Notes: generated by a model from the sequence alone, not told the origin. A stretch of 64,000 bases of DNA from Neisseria animalis (GCF_900636515.1 NZ_LR134287.1:1984001-2048000), one strand, 5' to 3'; numbered from the stretch's first letter, positions 9,110 to 20,839 are shown. Numbers and translations are program-made.

Positions 9110-9457
9110 TTGAAACCTCGCACCCTTTTCCTGATTTCATTTGTACTCTTACTCGCAGGCTGTTTCAATCACCGCGACCTTGCCGGCTTGGGGCCGCTGC
9201 CGGAAATACAGACTTGGTTTCAGCCCGGCAGCCAATCCCGTATGGCAGCTTATCCGGCACACCGCCAATGCAGAGAAACAGCAGCCCAACACTTCAGCGC
9301 AGGCGATGCGCGGGATAAGGCCATAGCAGACTGTATGTATGCCAAAGGCTTCCGCTTCAATCCCGACATCATCGGCTGGTGCCGGCGCAAAATCAACCAA
9401 GATTCCTATATCTGCCGCCACCGTAAAGAATACGACCCCAAAAAAATTTGGGAATAA
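9110..9457 (+). CDS. Putative lipoprotein, unknown function
   Basis: About 115 residues from TTG 9110, which follows an AAAGGCAAC ribosome site; an earlier in-frame TTG (9089) lies in the terminator. The signal peptide is clear: KPRTLFLISFVLLLAGC, with lipobox LAGC giving a lipidated Cys near residue 18. The mature part has four more cysteines in a small globular domain that could form two disulfides. It precedes a DUF2069 gene and pglL. I do not recognise the domain. Confidence 0.75.
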   Translation: MKPRTLFLISFVLLLAGCFNHRDLAGLGPLPEIQTWFQPGSQSRMAAYPAHRQCRETAAQHFSAGDARDKAIADCMYAKGFRFNPDIIGWCRRKINQDSYICRHRKEYDPKKIWE

Positions 9458-9490
9458 CATACCCAAAACCATGAAACGATACACCCCATC

Positions 9491-9850
9491 ATGACTCCAA
9501 ACCCCAAACAACACTGGTCCTACCCTGCTGCCTGTTTCAGCCTGATTGCGCTGATTGCCTTGAGCCTGTCATGGGAGCTCTGGCTTGCGCCTTTGCGCGA
9601 AGGCGGTTCGTGGCTCGCACTCAAAGCCCTGCCTCTGTGTCTGCCGCTGGCAGGAATTTTGAAAGGCAAAGTTTATACCTATCAATACAGCTCCATGCTG
9701 ATTTTGATTTATTTTGCCGAAGCCGTGATGCGGATTTTCGATGCAGCCCCCGCCGGCAGATACTGCGCGGTTGCCTCAGTGGTGTTATGCACCGTATTCT
9801 TCATTGCCTGTCTGGCTTTTATCGGACAGCATAAAAAGGCAAATCATTAA
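9491..9850 (+). CDS. DUF2069 inner-membrane protein
   Basis: A 119-residue protein with about four transmembrane helices. The pattern WELWLAPLREGGSWLALKALPL...GILKGKVYTYQYSSMLILIYFAEAVMR is characteristic of DUF2069. Function is unknown for the family. Its stop overlaps the pglL start (TAATG at 9848-9852), indicating translational coupling. Confidence 0.85.
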   Translation: MTPNPKQHWSYPAACFSLIALIALSLSWELWLAPLREGGSWLALKALPLCLPLAGILKGKVYTYQYSSMLILIYFAEAVMRIFDAAPAGRYCAVASVVLCTVFFIACLAFIGQHKKANH

Positions 9851-11679
9851 TGTACCCTCATTTTACAGACGGCCCTGCAAGCGAATGGAGTAGGCGGCTT
9901 ATCCCGCTATGGGTATGTTTCTTATGGATTAGCGTTGCGCCGTTCCTGTCGCTGTACCGTGTCGGCCCGCTGTCGAGCTTTTATCTGGAAGCAGGTTCTC
10001 TTTCAGGCGCGGTATTTTTGGTACTGGCCACCGCATATCTCGGCTTGCTGAATGTACGCCCTTCTGCTGCCTCCGTCGGTTTCTTACTGCTGGCGGCATT
10101 TTGGTGGATACAAGCCCGTGTATTGAATCTGACCTATCCGGGCATGAACGACATGGTCGTTTGGACATTTATTATCCTTGCGCTGACCGCATGGGCGTGC
10201 CGCGCTTGGGTGGCCGGATACGGGCAAGAGCGTGTTACCGCCGTCTTGGCATGGTCCATACTGGCCGGCGCGTTGTTGCAGGCGCTGATTGCCTTTATGC
10301 AATTCAAAGGCTGGGCCGGAGCCGAATGGTTTCACGGCATTTTGGCTGTCGGCGGAAAAGACGGCATCAACGGCCAGCTCGGACAGCGCAACCATCTGGG
10401 ACACTACCTGATGTGGGGCGTTTTGGCAGCGGCTTGGCTGTGGGGTATGCGTAAAATGCCGGCATGGGCAGGTTTGTTGCTGCTGTTGCTGCTGACTGCT
10501 GTATTGGGCTTGGTCAACTCGCGCACGATTTTTATTTATTTATTAGGCGTGGGCGCACTACTTGCTGTGTGGCGTTTATCCGGCGGCCACGAAACCGCAC
10601 GCTTGGTGCGGACCATGCTGCTTGCATTAATATTGGTTGCACTGTTTCAATTCGGTATGTCGCCATTATTGGAATGGCTGGGTTCCGATGGCTATCAAAC
10701 AGCTGCCGAACGCGTTGCCTCCAGCGGATTTCAAGGCTCGGCGCGCGATGTCGAATGGCGCAAGGCATGGGCAGCTTTCCAATCCGCACCGCTTTTGGGA
10801 CACGGCTGGAACAGTTTCGCACAGCAGTCTTTCCTGATACACGCCGAAACCCGCACCTTCTCCAACAATATCATCAGCGTACTGTTTACCCATTCCCACA
10901 ATCTGATTTTGCAACTTTTGGCAGAAGTCGGCATTTTCGGTACATTACTGGCAGCATTCTGCCTGCTGGCTGCGGTTTGGCGTATGCTGCGCCGTCCCTT
11001 GCAGCCCGCTTCCCTGCTGCTGCTCGCGCTGATGACGGTAACGCTGTGCCACAGTATGCTGGAATACCCGCTGTGGTATATCTATTTTCTGACACCATTT
11101 GCCCTGATGTTGTCGCTCTCCCCGGCACGGCACACCGATTTTGCAGACGGCCTCCGCACGGCCAAACGCTTCAATCTGACCGCCGGCATACTCTCATTAT
11201 TACTTATCGGCGGCATCGCACGCCTAGGCTGGCATTACACCGAATTGGCGGAATACAACCGCAAACCGGCAAATGAAACCGCCTCGGAAAACGCCCGCAA
11301 AATCGAAGGACTGCGCCGCATTGCCGCTGCCGAACCAATGTTGCGCTATTATGCCGAGCTCAGCCTCTCCCGCCGTGCCGATCCGTCTGCCGCAACCGTC
11401 TTCCCGTGGGCAGAACAAGCCGCAATCAACGCCCTGAGCTACCGCCCGTATGCCAATGCCTACCAAGTCGGCCTGTACCTCTACCGCAAAGGCGAAACCG
11501 AACGCGCCGAAAAATGGATGCAGGCAATGTATTACTACTACCCTTACCAAATGCCGTTTTATGCCGGAAAAATCCGCGCAAACGCCGCCCTACAGCCCCT
11601 TTTGCCGCAACTTTTAGCCGACTGCCAAACCTTTGCCGCCACACCAAACCGACCGCAAGCCAAGCATTGCGGCCGATAG
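9850..11679 (+). CDS. pglL: O-oligosaccharyltransferase PglL
   Basis: PglL transfers the lipid-linked pgl glycan en bloc to serines of periplasmic proteins such as pilin. The 609-residue protein has about 11-12 transmembrane helices and the O-antigen ligase-like signature around LGQRNHLGHYLMWG. It has the periplasmic HGWNSFAQQ and HSHNLILQLLAEVG segments and a soluble C-terminal domain from about residue 440. Length and motifs match meningococcal PglL (about 604 residues, from recall). It is translationally coupled to the DUF2069 gene and lies 10 kb from the glycan synthesis locus. Confidence 0.93.
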   Translation: MYPHFTDGPASEWSRRLIPLWVCFLWISVAPFLSLYRVGPLSSFYLEAGSLSGAVFLVLATAYLGLLNVRPSAASVGFLLLAAFWWIQARVLNLTYPGMNDMVVWTFIILALTAWACRAWVAGYGQERVTAVLAWSILAGALLQALIAFMQFKGWAGAEWFHGILAVGGKDGINGQLGQRNHLGHYLMWGVLAAAWLWGMRKMPAWAGLLLLLLLTAVLGLVNSRTIFIYLLGVGALLAVWRLSGGHETARLVRTMLLALILVALFQFGMSPLLEWLGSDGYQTAAERVASSGFQGSARDVEWRKAWAAFQSAPLLGHGWNSFAQQSFLIHAETRTFSNNIISVLFTHSHNLILQLLAEVGIFGTLLAAFCLLAAVWRMLRRPLQPASLLLLALMTVTLCHSMLEYPLWYIYFLTPFALMLSLSPARHTDFADGLRTAKRFNLTAGILSLLLIGGIARLGWHYTELAEYNRKPANETASENARKIEGLRRIAAAEPMLRYYAELSLSRRADPSAATVFPWAEQAAINALSYRPYANAYQVGLYLYRKGETERAEKWMQAMYYYYPYQMPFYAGKIRANAALQPLLPQLLADCQTFAATPNRPQAKHCGR

Positions 11680-11990
11680 TACAAAAGATTAAGTGTATGT
11701 TTGCAGACGGCTTTTTCAACAAACAAGGCCGTCTGCAAAATGTAAAGCCCTTTACAATCATTGCAAAAAAGCGCAAACGAGCCACTCAATCTGCTATCAG
11801 AAATACATTATTGTATGTTAAGATGAAAATCTATTGAAATCCGACCGTGCGGCAGCCTGTTGCAAACCCTGCCGCCGCGCCGTCCCGAAAACAAGACAGC
11901 CGCGCCTGTCGGAATCAGCTCCTATCTGTTTCCCGCAGTTTCTGCAACTGTCCGGCGGGCGTACCGCCAAACCAACAAAAAGGAAATTCC
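11680..11990 (+). other. Intergenic region pglL/misR
   Basis: Contains an inverted DUS pair (about 11704-11739, probable terminator) and an extended -10-like TGTTAAGAT at 11816-11824 with no clear -35. The remainder is a leader of about 165 bp before misR. No gene is supported. Confidence 0.5.
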
Positions 11991-12668
11991 ATGAGCCGCG
12001 TATTACTGGTAGATGATGATGCCTTGCTGACCGAACTGCTGACCGAATACCTGACCGCCGAAGGTCTGAACGTACACAGCGTACCCGACGGAGAAGCAGG
12101 CGTACAGGAAATCCTGACCGGACAATACGATGTTGTCGTACTCGATTCCATGATGCCGAAAATGAACGGTTTGGACGTACTCAAAAACGTACGCGCACAA
12201 AGCACCGTACCGGTCATCATGCTCACCGCTAAAGGCGATGACATCGACCGCATCATCGGCTTGGAAATGGGTGCGGACGACTATGTACCCAAACCCTGCA
12301 CCCCCCGCGAGCTGCTGGCGCGTATCAACGCCATTCTCCGCCGCGCCCAAAACAGCGCCGAGCAAAGCAATACGCCCAACAGCATTGCCGTCAGCGATGT
12401 GGTACTTTACCCGGCCAAACGTCAGGCAACCATCAAAGACACTCCGCTGGAGCTGACCAGTACCGAATTTAACCTGCTGGAAGTGTTAATGCGCCATGCC
12501 GGACAAGTCGTCAGCAAAGAAACCCTGTCTGTCGAAGCACTCGACCGCAAGCTGGCGAAATTCGACCGCAGCATTGACGTACACATCTCCAGCATCCGCC
12601 ACAAACTCGGCGATGCTTCGCTGATTCAAACCGTGCGTGGCTTGGGTTATCTGTTTGTTAAAAACTAA
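11991..12668 (+). CDS. misR: OmpR-family response regulator, MisR type
   Basis: A 225-residue two-component regulator. The receiver domain (residues 1-120) has the acidic pair DDD at 8-10, the phospho-acceptor Asp52 in LDSMMPK and the conserved Lys in KPCTPRE. The OmpR/PhoB winged helix follows (residues about 130-225). AGGAAATTCC precedes ATG 11991. In N. meningitidis the MisR/MisS pair controls envelope and LOS inner-core genes; that role here is inferred from similarity and from the adjacent sensor. Confidence 0.92.
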   Translation: MSRVLLVDDDALLTELLTEYLTAEGLNVHSVPDGEAGVQEILTGQYDVVVLDSMMPKMNGLDVLKNVRAQSTVPVIMLTAKGDDIDRIIGLEMGADDYVPKPCTPRELLARINAILRRAQNSAEQSNTPNSIAVSDVVLYPAKRQATIKDTPLELTSTEFNLLEVLMRHAGQVVSKETLSVEALDRKLAKFDRSIDVHISSIRHKLGDASLIQTVRGLGYLFVKN

Positions 12669-12797
12669 AACGCAGGGAGCCGCTACTCCCCTGTTCCCGC
12701 GCGGCAACGCGCAACATGCCGTCTGAAAAAACGGCCATCACACTTCCGCCCCACTCGGGCGGAAGTGCCGTATCCCGCCAACCGAGCCATATACCGC

Positions 12798-14213
12798 ATG
12801 AAACTGTTCCAACGAATCTTCGCCACATTTTGTGCAGTCATCATCTGCGCGATTTTTGTGGCGAGTTTTTCATTCTGGCTGGTGCAAAACACCCTTGCCG
12901 AAAACCAGTTCAACCAGCGACGGACCATTGAAACCACGCTGATGAACAGCCTTGTTTCCGCCTTTAAATCGCGCGGAGATGCCGGTGCGCGCGAATTATT
13001 GGGAGAATGGCGGCACAATCCCGTTTCCAACGCCGTATTCGTTATCCTCGGCGATGAGAAAAAAGACATCTTAGGCCGCAACATCGACGGCAGAACCATC
13101 GAACGCGCCCGCGAATTTGCCGCAAACAATCCCGATTCCGAACTGGTACACATCGAATACGGACGCTTCGGAGAAGAATACCTGTTTTTCGTGCGCGGTT
13201 GGGACACTCAGGAAGCCAAACGCCTCCACAGCACACTGTTTATCCCCGGCTTACCGCTTGCACCGATTTGGCATGAATTCATCATCTTATCGTTCATCAT
13301 TTTGGTCGGACTGCTGATGGCGTACATTCTCGCCAACAACATCACCAAACCCGTCCGCATACTCGGCAGAGGCATGAACAAAGTCGCCAACGGCGAACTG
13401 AACACCCGCATCTCGCAACAAATGGACGACAGGGACGACGAACTTTCCCAACTTGCCGGACAATTCGACAAAATGGCGGAAAAACTCGAAAAACTTGTCG
13501 CCAAAGAACGCCACCTGCTGCACCACGTTTCCCACGAAATGCGCTCGCCGCTGGCGCGTATGCAGGCCATCATCGGCCTGATACAGGCGCAGCCTCAAAA
13601 ACAAGAGCAATACATCAACCGCTTGGAAAGCGAATTGACCCGCATGGATTTGCTGGTCGGAGAGCTGCTGACCCTTTCCCGCTTGGAAACCTCCAATATT
13701 CCGCTGGAAAAAGAAGACATGCAGCTGCTGCCTTTCCTTGAACACTTGGTGGAAGACAGCCAAACCGTTGCCCAGCAAAACAATCAAAGCATCGTATTGC
13801 ACAGCGATTCCAAAGTTCCCGCCCAAGCCACCATCTCGGCCAACGAACGCTATCTGTACCGTGCGTTTGACAACATTATCCGCAATGCCATGAATTACAG
13901 TCCGGAAGGGAGCCTGATACAGATTAAAATCGGGCAAGACAGCAAAAACTGGATTGTCGACATTGCCGACAACGGCCCGGGCGTGGACGAAATGCAGCTT
14001 CCGCACATCTTCACCGCCTTTTACCGCGCCGACTCCAGCGCCGGTAAGCAAGGTACCGGCTTGGGGCTGGCCTTGGCAAAACACATCATCGGGCAGCACG
14101 AAGGCAAAATCATGGCGGAAAACATCAAACCGAACGGCTTGAATATCCGCTTTATCCTACCGAAGAAAAAGCCGTCTGAAAAAGCAGTAAAACCCGCCCA
14201 GGCCAATGCCTGA
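12798..14213 (+). CDS. misS: Sensor histidine kinase, MisS type
   Basis: A 471-residue inner-membrane kinase. It has TM1 (residues about 7-28), a periplasmic sensor of about 130 residues, TM2 (about 160-180), a HAMP linker starting NNITKPVRILGRGM, and the H-box HHVSHEMRSPLARM with His246. The ATPase boxes are N (IIRNAMNYSPE), G1 (DIADNGPGVD), F and G2 (GTGLGLALAK). ATG 12798 is chosen over an upstream in-frame start at 12765 because the hydrophobic N-terminus begins there. It forms an operon with misR. Confidence 0.92.
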   Translation: MKLFQRIFATFCAVIICAIFVASFSFWLVQNTLAENQFNQRRTIETTLMNSLVSAFKSRGDAGARELLGEWRHNPVSNAVFVILGDEKKDILGRNIDGRTIERAREFAANNPDSELVHIEYGRFGEEYLFFVRGWDTQEAKRLHSTLFIPGLPLAPIWHEFIILSFIILVGLLMAYILANNITKPVRILGRGMNKVANGELNTRISQQMDDRDDELSQLAGQFDKMAEKLEKLVAKERHLLHHVSHEMRSPLARMQAIIGLIQAQPQKQEQYINRLESELTRMDLLVGELLTLSRLETSNIPLEKEDMQLLPFLEHLVEDSQTVAQQNNQSIVLHSDSKVPAQATISANERYLYRAFDNIIRNAMNYSPEGSLIQIKIGQDSKNWIVDIADNGPGVDEMQLPHIFTAFYRADSSAGKQGTGLGLALAKHIIGQHEGKIMAENIKPNGLNIRFILPKKKPSEKAVKPAQANA

Positions 14214-14223
14214 ATCATAATCA

Positions 14224-14263
14224 ATGCCGTCTGCATATTTTCTATCCGTTTTGCAGACGGCAT
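14224..14263. terminator. DUS-pair hairpin after misS
   Basis: ATGCCGTCTGCA and TGCAGACGGCAT form a 12-bp inverted repeat with a 16-base loop, just past the misS stop. Confidence 0.6.
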
Positions 14264-14307
14264 TATCTTCTCAAAAGCAGACCAACCCGCCACGGAGCAG
14301 CAAGCGC

Positions 14308-15433
<1,126 letters not shown>

Positions 15434-15467
15434 AATAGCACAAGACCAATCCCAGCAGGAGCCGCCC

Positions 15468-17840
15468 ATGCCCGCCCAACCCATGCCCGGTTATTTCTTT
15501 TCCCCGCAGCACATCATACTTGTCGGCGCAAGCGAACGGGCGCACAGCTTGGGCGAGCGCATACTCAGCGCATTACTCGGTTCTGCCTATCAAGGCAAAA
15601 TTACACCGGTCAACTTGCGCCACCCCGCCGTAGCCGGTCTGCAAGCCTATTCCGCATTAAGCAAAATCCGCGAACCTGCCGATCTGGTACTCGCCGTAAC
15701 GCCGCCCGACAGCTACGATGCCCTGTTCCGCGCCTGCCGCAAGCAGCAGTTCCACCACGTTATCGTGATTCAAGACTGGGAAACGCACAATGAAGACGCA
15801 TGGCGAACCGCTGCCGCAGCCATACGCCGGCACAACGGCGACGAACTCAACATCAGCGTTTGCAACAGCGCCGCCATCCAACTTCCTGCCAACGGCCTCA
15901 ATACCGGCATACTGCCCGACTTTCCCGCCGGCCACACCGCCATACTGACCGGCGCAACCTCTGTCAGCAGCGAAATCAGCCAAATGCTCCAGCGTATGCG
16001 GCAAGGCGTATCCCGCCACATCAGCCTGAACTACGCCCTCAGCCCCACTACCTCCGCCGACTGGCTCAACCGCTTCGGCCACAACCGCCATACCCGTGTT
16101 GCCGTCGTCCACTACAACCCTCTGGAAAATCCGCGCAAACTGTTTTCCGCCATACGCTCGTTTACCCGTCATACCCCGCTGGTCTTATACAGCAGCCACG
16201 ATGCAGATACCGAAGAACGCGCCGTACTGCACGCCCTTGCACGCCATGCAAACTTCCTGCCCGTATTCGGCAGCGAAGAGCTGGAGGCCGCCCTGCACGC
16301 CGCACTCGGCAATCTCAAGCCTGTCGCCAACCTCAGTATTCTGTCCGACACCCCAAGCGGCTGGCTGGACGCGCCCGCCCGCGCATTCGGCATCAACACC
16401 ATCAGACCCAGCGAAAAAACCGTTCCCCGCCACGGCTATATCGGCAGCCACCCGACCCCGACGCAATTCCGCAGTTTCTCCGTCAAAGCGTTGCAAAACA
16501 ACCACACCGAAGCCCTGCTTACCGTCATCGCCCCCAAATCAAACGAAGACGAGCTGGCCGCCACCCAAATCCTGAAACGCTTGGCACAACAATCCGACAC
16601 CCCTTTGCTCATCAGCAGCAAAAATGCAGACGGCCTGTTACACTTTAGCCGCCCCATGCAGGCATTGCAGGCAATATCCCTATGCAACACCGCCGAACAC
16701 CTCCGGCAGATACAGCAACAAATTGCACCGCCCAAATCAGGCCGTCTGAAAACCATACACACCCAAGCCGTCGACAAAGCCATTGCCGCCAAAGACTGGG
16801 GTGCGCTTGCCGACGCACTCGGCCTTCCCGAATACCAAGCCAAACCTTCCCACCCGGCTGCACAACTGGTTTTCAAACGGCACCCGCATTACGGCGCAGT
16901 ACTGACCGCCTCCACCCAAGGCAACACACTTGCCCTCCTGCCGCCGTTTACCACAGCAGACCAAAACCGTTTGGCAGAATTTCTCGACTCGGGTCGCCTG
17001 AAAAACGCCCTCAACCGCCTGCTCCATGCCCTGAACTTTCTGACAAAAGAAGAGCGCATATTCGGAGAGATCCTCATTTATCTCGGCAGCAACGGCCTGA
17101 GCAGCGACTTCAAGCCGTCTGAAAAACCGAAAACGCGCACCGCCGCCAAATCCCTGCAAAACGCCGCAGAATTTATCCGCAGCCGCAACGCCGCAGCCGC
17201 CGACTTCCTGCTCCACACCGGAGAAGCCGCAGCGGGTCTGCTGAGCAAAACCGAAGCAGACGAACCGCCGCCGCCCGAAACCGTACTGGCTCCCTACCCC
17301 TCCGACTATCCGCAAACCCTTACCCTGAAAAACGGACAAACCGCAACCGTCCGCCCGTTTGAACCGGAAGACGCAGAAGCCAAACAAACATTTGTCCGCA
17401 GCCTTTCCCCCGAAGCACGTTATACCCGCTTCATGGCGCACACCAACGAACTGCCCCAACCCACACTCGCCCGTTTCAGCAAACTGGATTACAGCAGCGA
17501 AGGCGCATTTATCGCAGAAAATGCAGACGACATCATCATCGGCATCAGCCGCTTCAGCCGCCTCTCGCGCGACGAATGCGAATTCGGCATTACCCTGTCG
17601 GAAAGCGCACGGGGCAGCGGACTGGCTCAAGAACTGATGCGGCAGATTATCCTGCTGGCCGCCAAACAAGGCTACCGGAGCATGAGTGCCGAAATCCTGA
17701 AAACCAACACCGCCATGCTCAAGCTGGCGGAAAAAACCGGCTTTACCCTGATAGAATCCGACCAAGACAAAGAGCTTTATCAGGCCAAACTCAACCTTTC
17801 CGCCACACCCGAAGCCCCAAAACGCAAATTCAGGCAATAA
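15468..17840 (+). CDS. Pat-like GNAT/acyl-CoA-synthetase fusion (protein acyltransferase)
   Basis: A 790-residue protein combining an N-terminal NDP-forming acyl-CoA synthetase region with a C-terminal GNAT domain (residues about 625-780), the layout of Pat/PatZ lysine acetyltransferases. A Rossmann CoA-binding domain (residues 5-130, [14 protein letters not shown]) comes first. A succinyl-CoA-ligase-like region follows (about 140-380), then a shortened ATP-grasp-like region (about 430-590). The GNAT A-motif is [16 protein letters not shown] 15468 follows GCAGGAG; an earlier in-frame start would overlap the GT2 gene. It is shorter than E. coli PatZ (886 residues, from recall). Substrates are unknown. 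Confidence 0.82.
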   Translation: MPAQPMPGYFFSPQHIILVGASERAHSLGERILSALLGSAYQGKITPVNLRHPAVAGLQAYSALSKIREPADLVLAVTPPDSYDALFRACRKQQFHHVIVIQDWETHNEDAWRTAAAAIRRHNGDELNISVCNSAAIQLPANGLNTGILPDFPAGHTAILTGATSVSSEISQMLQRMRQGVSRHISLNYALSPTTSADWLNRFGHNRHTRVAVVHYNPLENPRKLFSAIRSFTRHTPLVLYSSHDADTEERAVLHALARHANFLPVFGSEELEAALHAALGNLKPVANLSILSDTPSGWLDAPARAFGINTIRPSEKTVPRHGYIGSHPTPTQFRSFSVKALQNNHTEALLTVIAPKSNEDELAATQILKRLAQQSDTPLLISSKNADGLLHFSRPMQALQAISLCNTAEHLRQIQQQIAPPKSGRLKTIHTQAVDKAIAAKDWGALADALGLPEYQAKPSHPAAQLVFKRHPHYGAVLTASTQGNTLALLPPFTTADQNRLAEFLDSGRLKNALNRLLHALNFLTKEERIFGEILIYLGSNGLSSDFKPSEKPKTRTAAKSLQNAAEFIRSRNAAAADFLLHTGEAAAGLLSKTEADEPPPPETVLAPYPSDYPQTLTLKNGQTATVRPFEPEDAEAKQTFVRSLSPEARYTRFMAHTNELPQPTLARFSKLDYSSEGAFIAENADDIIIGISRFSRLSRDECEFGITLSESARGSGLAQELMRQIILLAAKQGYRSMSAEILKTNTAMLKLAEKTGFTLIESDQDKELYQAKLNLSATPEAPKRKFRQ

Positions 17841-17844
17841 ATGC

Positions 17845-17874
17845 TTGCATAAAAACCACAAATTACCCTAAAAT
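17845..17874 (+). promoter_or_regulatory. Sigma-70 promoter for rpsP operon
   Basis: TTGCAT (17845-17850), an 18-base spacer and TAAAAT (17869-17874) lie 44 bp before the rpsP ATG. Confidence 0.6.
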
Positions 17875-17917
17875 GGGCGGTTTCTTATATTCTCCGATTT
17901 TCTCAAAGGATTCAAAA

Positions 17918-18166
17918 ATGGTAGTTATCCGTTTGGCACGCGGTGGTTCTAAACACCGCCCCTTCTACAACGTAGTCGTTACTGATTCACGCAACCGCCG
18001 CGACGGCCGCTTCATCGAGCGTGTAGGCTTCTACAACCCTGTTGCCAATGAAAAACAAGAGCGCGTCCGCTTCAATGCCGACCGCCTGAACCACTGGGTT
18101 GCCCAAGGCGCACAAGTCAGCGATGCCGTTGCCAAATTGATTAAAGAGCAAAAAATCGCCGCTTAA
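17918..18166 (+). CDS. rpsP: 30S ribosomal protein S16
   Basis: An 82-residue ribosomal protein beginning [18 protein letters not shown], with the conserved [19 protein letters not shown]. The ATG at 17918 follows AAAGGA. It is first gene of the conserved rpsP-rimM-trmD-rplS operon. An upstream in-frame extension from 17576 overlaps the Pat-like gene and is rejected. Confidence 0.98.
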   Translation: MVVIRLARGGSKHRPFYNVVVTDSRNRRDGRFIERVGFYNPVANEKQERVRFNADRLNHWVAQGAQVSDAVAKLIKEQKIAA

Positions 18167-18180
18167 TTACCCTGCCGCAC

Positions 18181-18696
18181 ATGACCATGACCGACACTCA
18201 ACAACGGGTAGCCATGGGCTACATCAAAGGCGTTTTCGGCATTAAAGGCTGGGTAAAAATTGCAGCCTCAACCGAATACAGCGACAGCTTGCTGGACTAC
18301 CCCGAGTGGCTGCTAAGCAAAGACGGAAAAACCCTGAGCGTATCAGTGGAAGCCGGCAAAGTCGTCAGCGGCGAACTGCAAGTCAAATTCAAAGGGATTG
18401 AAGACCGCGACCGTGCATTTTCCCTGCGCGGCTACACCATCGAAATCCCGCGCGAAGCATTTGCTCCTGCCGAGGAAGATGAATACTACTGGGCAGACTT
18501 GGTCGGCATGCAGGTTGCAAATACAGACGGCATCGTCCTCGGCGAAGTCAAAAACCTGATGGAAACCGGCGCGCACGACGTATTGGTTATTGAAGGCGAA
18601 TACGGTCAAAAACTGATTCCCTTCGTTTCGCAATATATCGAAAACGTCGACAACGACAATCGAACCATTACCGCGGACTGGGGCTTGGATTACTGA
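18181..18696 (+). CDS. rimM: 16S rRNA processing protein RimM
   Basis: RimM assists 30S head maturation and binds S19. The 171-residue protein shows the N-terminal RimM domain ([18 protein letters not shown]) and the C-terminal PRC-barrel domain ([11 protein letters not shown] ... [13 protein letters not shown]). Start is ATG 18181 or the in-frame ATG 18187. Its stop overlaps the trmD start (TGATG). Confidence 0.96.
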   Translation: MTMTDTQQRVAMGYIKGVFGIKGWVKIAASTEYSDSLLDYPEWLLSKDGKTLSVSVEAGKVVSGELQVKFKGIEDRDRAFSLRGYTIEIPREAFAPAEEDEYYWADLVGMQVANTDGIVLGEVKNLMETGAHDVLVIEGEYGQKLIPFVSQYIENVDNDNRTITADWGLDY

Positions 18697-19463
18697 TGTT
18701 TATCCAAAGCATTACCCTGTTTCCGGAAATGTTCGACAGCATTACCGAATACGGCGTTGTCGGCCGTGCCCGCAAACAGGGATTATGGCAGTTTCAAGCC
18801 ATCAACCCGCGTCGTTTTGCCGACAACAAACTCGGCTACATCGACAAACCGCCGTTCGGTGGCGGACCGGGCATGATTATGCAGGCTCCACCCCTTCAAG
18901 CTGCGATTGATGAAGCCAAGCAAGCCTGCCAAGGCAAAGCGAAAGTTATCTATCTCAGCCCCCAAGGCAAACCGCTTACCCATCAGAAAGCAGCAGAGCT
19001 GGCCGCCGAAACCGATTTGATTCTGCTGTGCGGTCGGTATGAGGGCATAGACGAACGCCTGCTGCAAAGCAGTGTGGACGAAGAAATCAGTATCGGCGAT
19101 TTTGTCGTTTCCGGCGGCGAGCTGCCCGCCATGATGCTGATGGACGCAGTATTGCGGCTCGTACCCGGTGTATTGGGCGATATGCAGTCGGCACTGGAAG
19201 ATTCTTTTTCAGACGGCCTTTTAGACTGCCCCCACTACACCAAACCTTTAGAGTTTCAAGGCATGGGCGTACCCGAAGTTTTACGTTCGGGCAATCATGC
19301 CTTAATTGCGGAGTGGCGCTTGAAACAATCGCTGCAACGCACCCTGACGCGCCGACCCGATTTATTGGCAAAGCGCACGTTAATCCCAAAGGAATCCCGC
19401 CTCTTACAGGAAATCCTGTCCGAACAGGACAACTTGGCAGAGCAACGGGAAATCCAATCATAA
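18696..19463 (+). CDS. trmD: tRNA (guanine-N1)-methyltransferase TrmD
   Basis: TrmD methylates G37 of tRNAs reading CNN codons. The 255-residue SPOUT protein has the N-terminal ITLFPEMF, the GGGPGMIM loop, the knotted AdoMet site [12 protein letters not shown] and [15 protein letters not shown]. It is translationally coupled to rimM by a TGATG overlap. A DUS is embedded in its coding sequence near 19210. Confidence 0.97.
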   Translation: MFIQSITLFPEMFDSITEYGVVGRARKQGLWQFQAINPRRFADNKLGYIDKPPFGGGPGMIMQAPPLQAAIDEAKQACQGKAKVIYLSPQGKPLTHQKAAELAAETDLILLCGRYEGIDERLLQSSVDEEISIGDFVVSGGELPAMMLMDAVLRLVPGVLGDMQSALEDSFSDGLLDCPHYTKPLEFQGMGVPEVLRSGNHALIAEWRLKQSLQRTLTRRPDLLAKRTLIPKESRLLQEILSEQDNLAEQREIQS

Positions 19464-19476
19464 TTTAGGAAAAACA

Positions 19477-19842
19477 ATGAATCTGATCCAACAATTAGAG
19501 CAAGAAGAAATTGCTCGCCTGAACAAAGACATTCCCGAATTTGCTCCGGGCGACACCGTAGTCGTATCCGTACGCGTAGTAGAGGGCAACCGCAGCCGTC
19601 TGCAAGCATACGAAGGCGTGGTAATTGCCCGCCGCAACCGTGGTCTGAACAGCAACTTCATCGTGCGTAAAATCTCCAGCGGCGAAGGCGTTGAGCGTAC
19701 TTTCCAACTGTACTCTCCAAACGTAGAGAAAATCGAAGTGAAACGCCGTGGTGACGTACGTCGTGCCAAACTGTACTACCTGCGCGGCCTGACCGGTAAA
19801 GCAGCCCGTATTAAAGAAAAACTGCCTGCCCGTAAAGGTTAA
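19477..19842 (+). CDS. rplS: 50S ribosomal protein L19
   Basis: A 121-residue protein starting [20 protein letters not shown], with the conserved [22 protein letters not shown] and [23 protein letters not shown]. It is last gene of the operon, 13 bp after trmD, with AGGAAAAAC before the ATG and a strong terminator behind it. Confidence 0.98.
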   Translation: MNLIQQLEQEEIARLNKDIPEFAPGDTVVVSVRVVEGNRSRLQAYEGVVIARRNRGLNSNFIVRKISSGEGVERTFQLYSPNVEKIEVKRRGDVRRAKLYYLRGLTGKAARIKEKLPARKG

Positions 19843-19857
19843 TTTACATCAGGCTGA

Positions 19858-19883
19858 AACCCGCTTTCCCAAGCGGGTTTTTC
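19858..19883 (+). terminator. Intrinsic terminator of the rpsP-rplS operon
   Basis: A 9-bp stem AACCCGCTT/AAGCGGGTT closes a four-base loop and runs into TTTTT, 15 bp after the rplS stop. Confidence 0.9.
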
Positions 19884-20059
19884 GTTGTATGGCCGTCTGC
19901 TTTTTCCCTCCTCGCTTTGCTGCCGTTTTACAGACGGCCTGTTCCGAAAACACAGCCGTCCGCCATACAACCGCTTCCATTTACATGCAGAAACGGCATA
20001 AGCAATACGATAAATGCGGCAACGCTGTACATCAAGCCAAACCGAACACCATCAAAAAG

Positions 20060-20166
20060 TATAGTCATTTAAAATAAGAATGATACGGCGTTGCTTTGCC
20101 TTGCCGTACTATGTGTACTGTCTGCGGCTTCGCTGCCTTGTCTCATTCTTATTTTATTCGACTATA
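20060..20166 (-). mobile_element. 107-bp MITE, copy 1
   Basis: A complete element in reverse orientation, TATAGTCATTT... to ...CGACTATA. The rest of the 19884-20361 gap carries two DUS and no supported gene. Confidence 0.92.
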
Positions 20167-20361
20167 AAACGTCATACCGCAAACAATCAGCAGCATGGCA
20201 AAACACAACCATGCCGTATTACTTTCATTTCACATGGCCGCACCTCAAAAACAAAACGGCACCTCCCAAACCGCCGACTGGCGCATTTAAAAACAATACC
20301 GACTTGGTTTTTCAGCCTTTTCACTATAAAATGATTTTTTACGCTTGAGCGATTATTCTCC

Positions 20362-20838
20362 ATGAAATGCCCTTTCTGCCAAAACAGCACCACCCAAGTG
20401 ACAGACTCGCGCCAACTGGAAGATGTCAACAGCATCCGCCGCCGCCGCCGCTGCCCCTCGTGCGGACAGCGTTTCAGCACCTTTGAAACGGTAGAAATGC
20501 GTATGCCCCAAGTCGTCAAGAGCAACGGTACCCGCGTACCGTTCAATCCGCACAAGCTGTACACCAGCCTTGCCCGTGCGCTGCATAAACGTCCCGTTTC
20601 GCCCGACACCATCGAAGAAACCGTAGCATTAATTGAATTGCGCCTGTACCAGCTCGGCAAAAAAGAAGTGCCGTCGCAGTTGGTCGGCGAAATGGCAATG
20701 CAAGAGCTGGCGAAAATCGACCAAGTAGCCTATGTGCGCTTCGCTTCTGTTTACAAAAGTTTTAATGACGTTTCCGAATTTACCCAAGCCATCGCCACGC
20801 TGCCTCAAGCACAATCCAAATCCGAAAAGGCCGTCTGA
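20362..20838 (+). CDS. nrdR: Transcriptional repressor NrdR
   Basis: NrdR senses ATP/dATP and represses ribonucleotide reductase genes. The 158-residue protein has the zinc ribbon CPFCQ...CPSCGQRF (Cys 3, 6, 31 and 34), an RRRRRC arginine cluster, and the ATP-cone from about residue 49 (VVKSNGTRVPFNPHKL). Its last codons and stop are formed by a DUS (AAGGCCGTCTGA). ribD starts one base later. Confidence 0.97.
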   Translation: MKCPFCQNSTTQVTDSRQLEDVNSIRRRRRCPSCGQRFSTFETVEMRMPQVVKSNGTRVPFNPHKLYTSLARALHKRPVSPDTIEETVALIELRLYQLGKKEVPSQLVGEMAMQELAKIDQVAYVRFASVYKSFNDVSEFTQAIATLPQAQSKSEKAV

Positions 20839-20839
20839 A

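Noticed and set aside
16737..17861. 374-codon minus-strand frame opposite the Pat-like gene
   Set aside because: Low-complexity Gly/Cys/Phe-rich translation, no ribosome site, antisense to a gene with clear domains.
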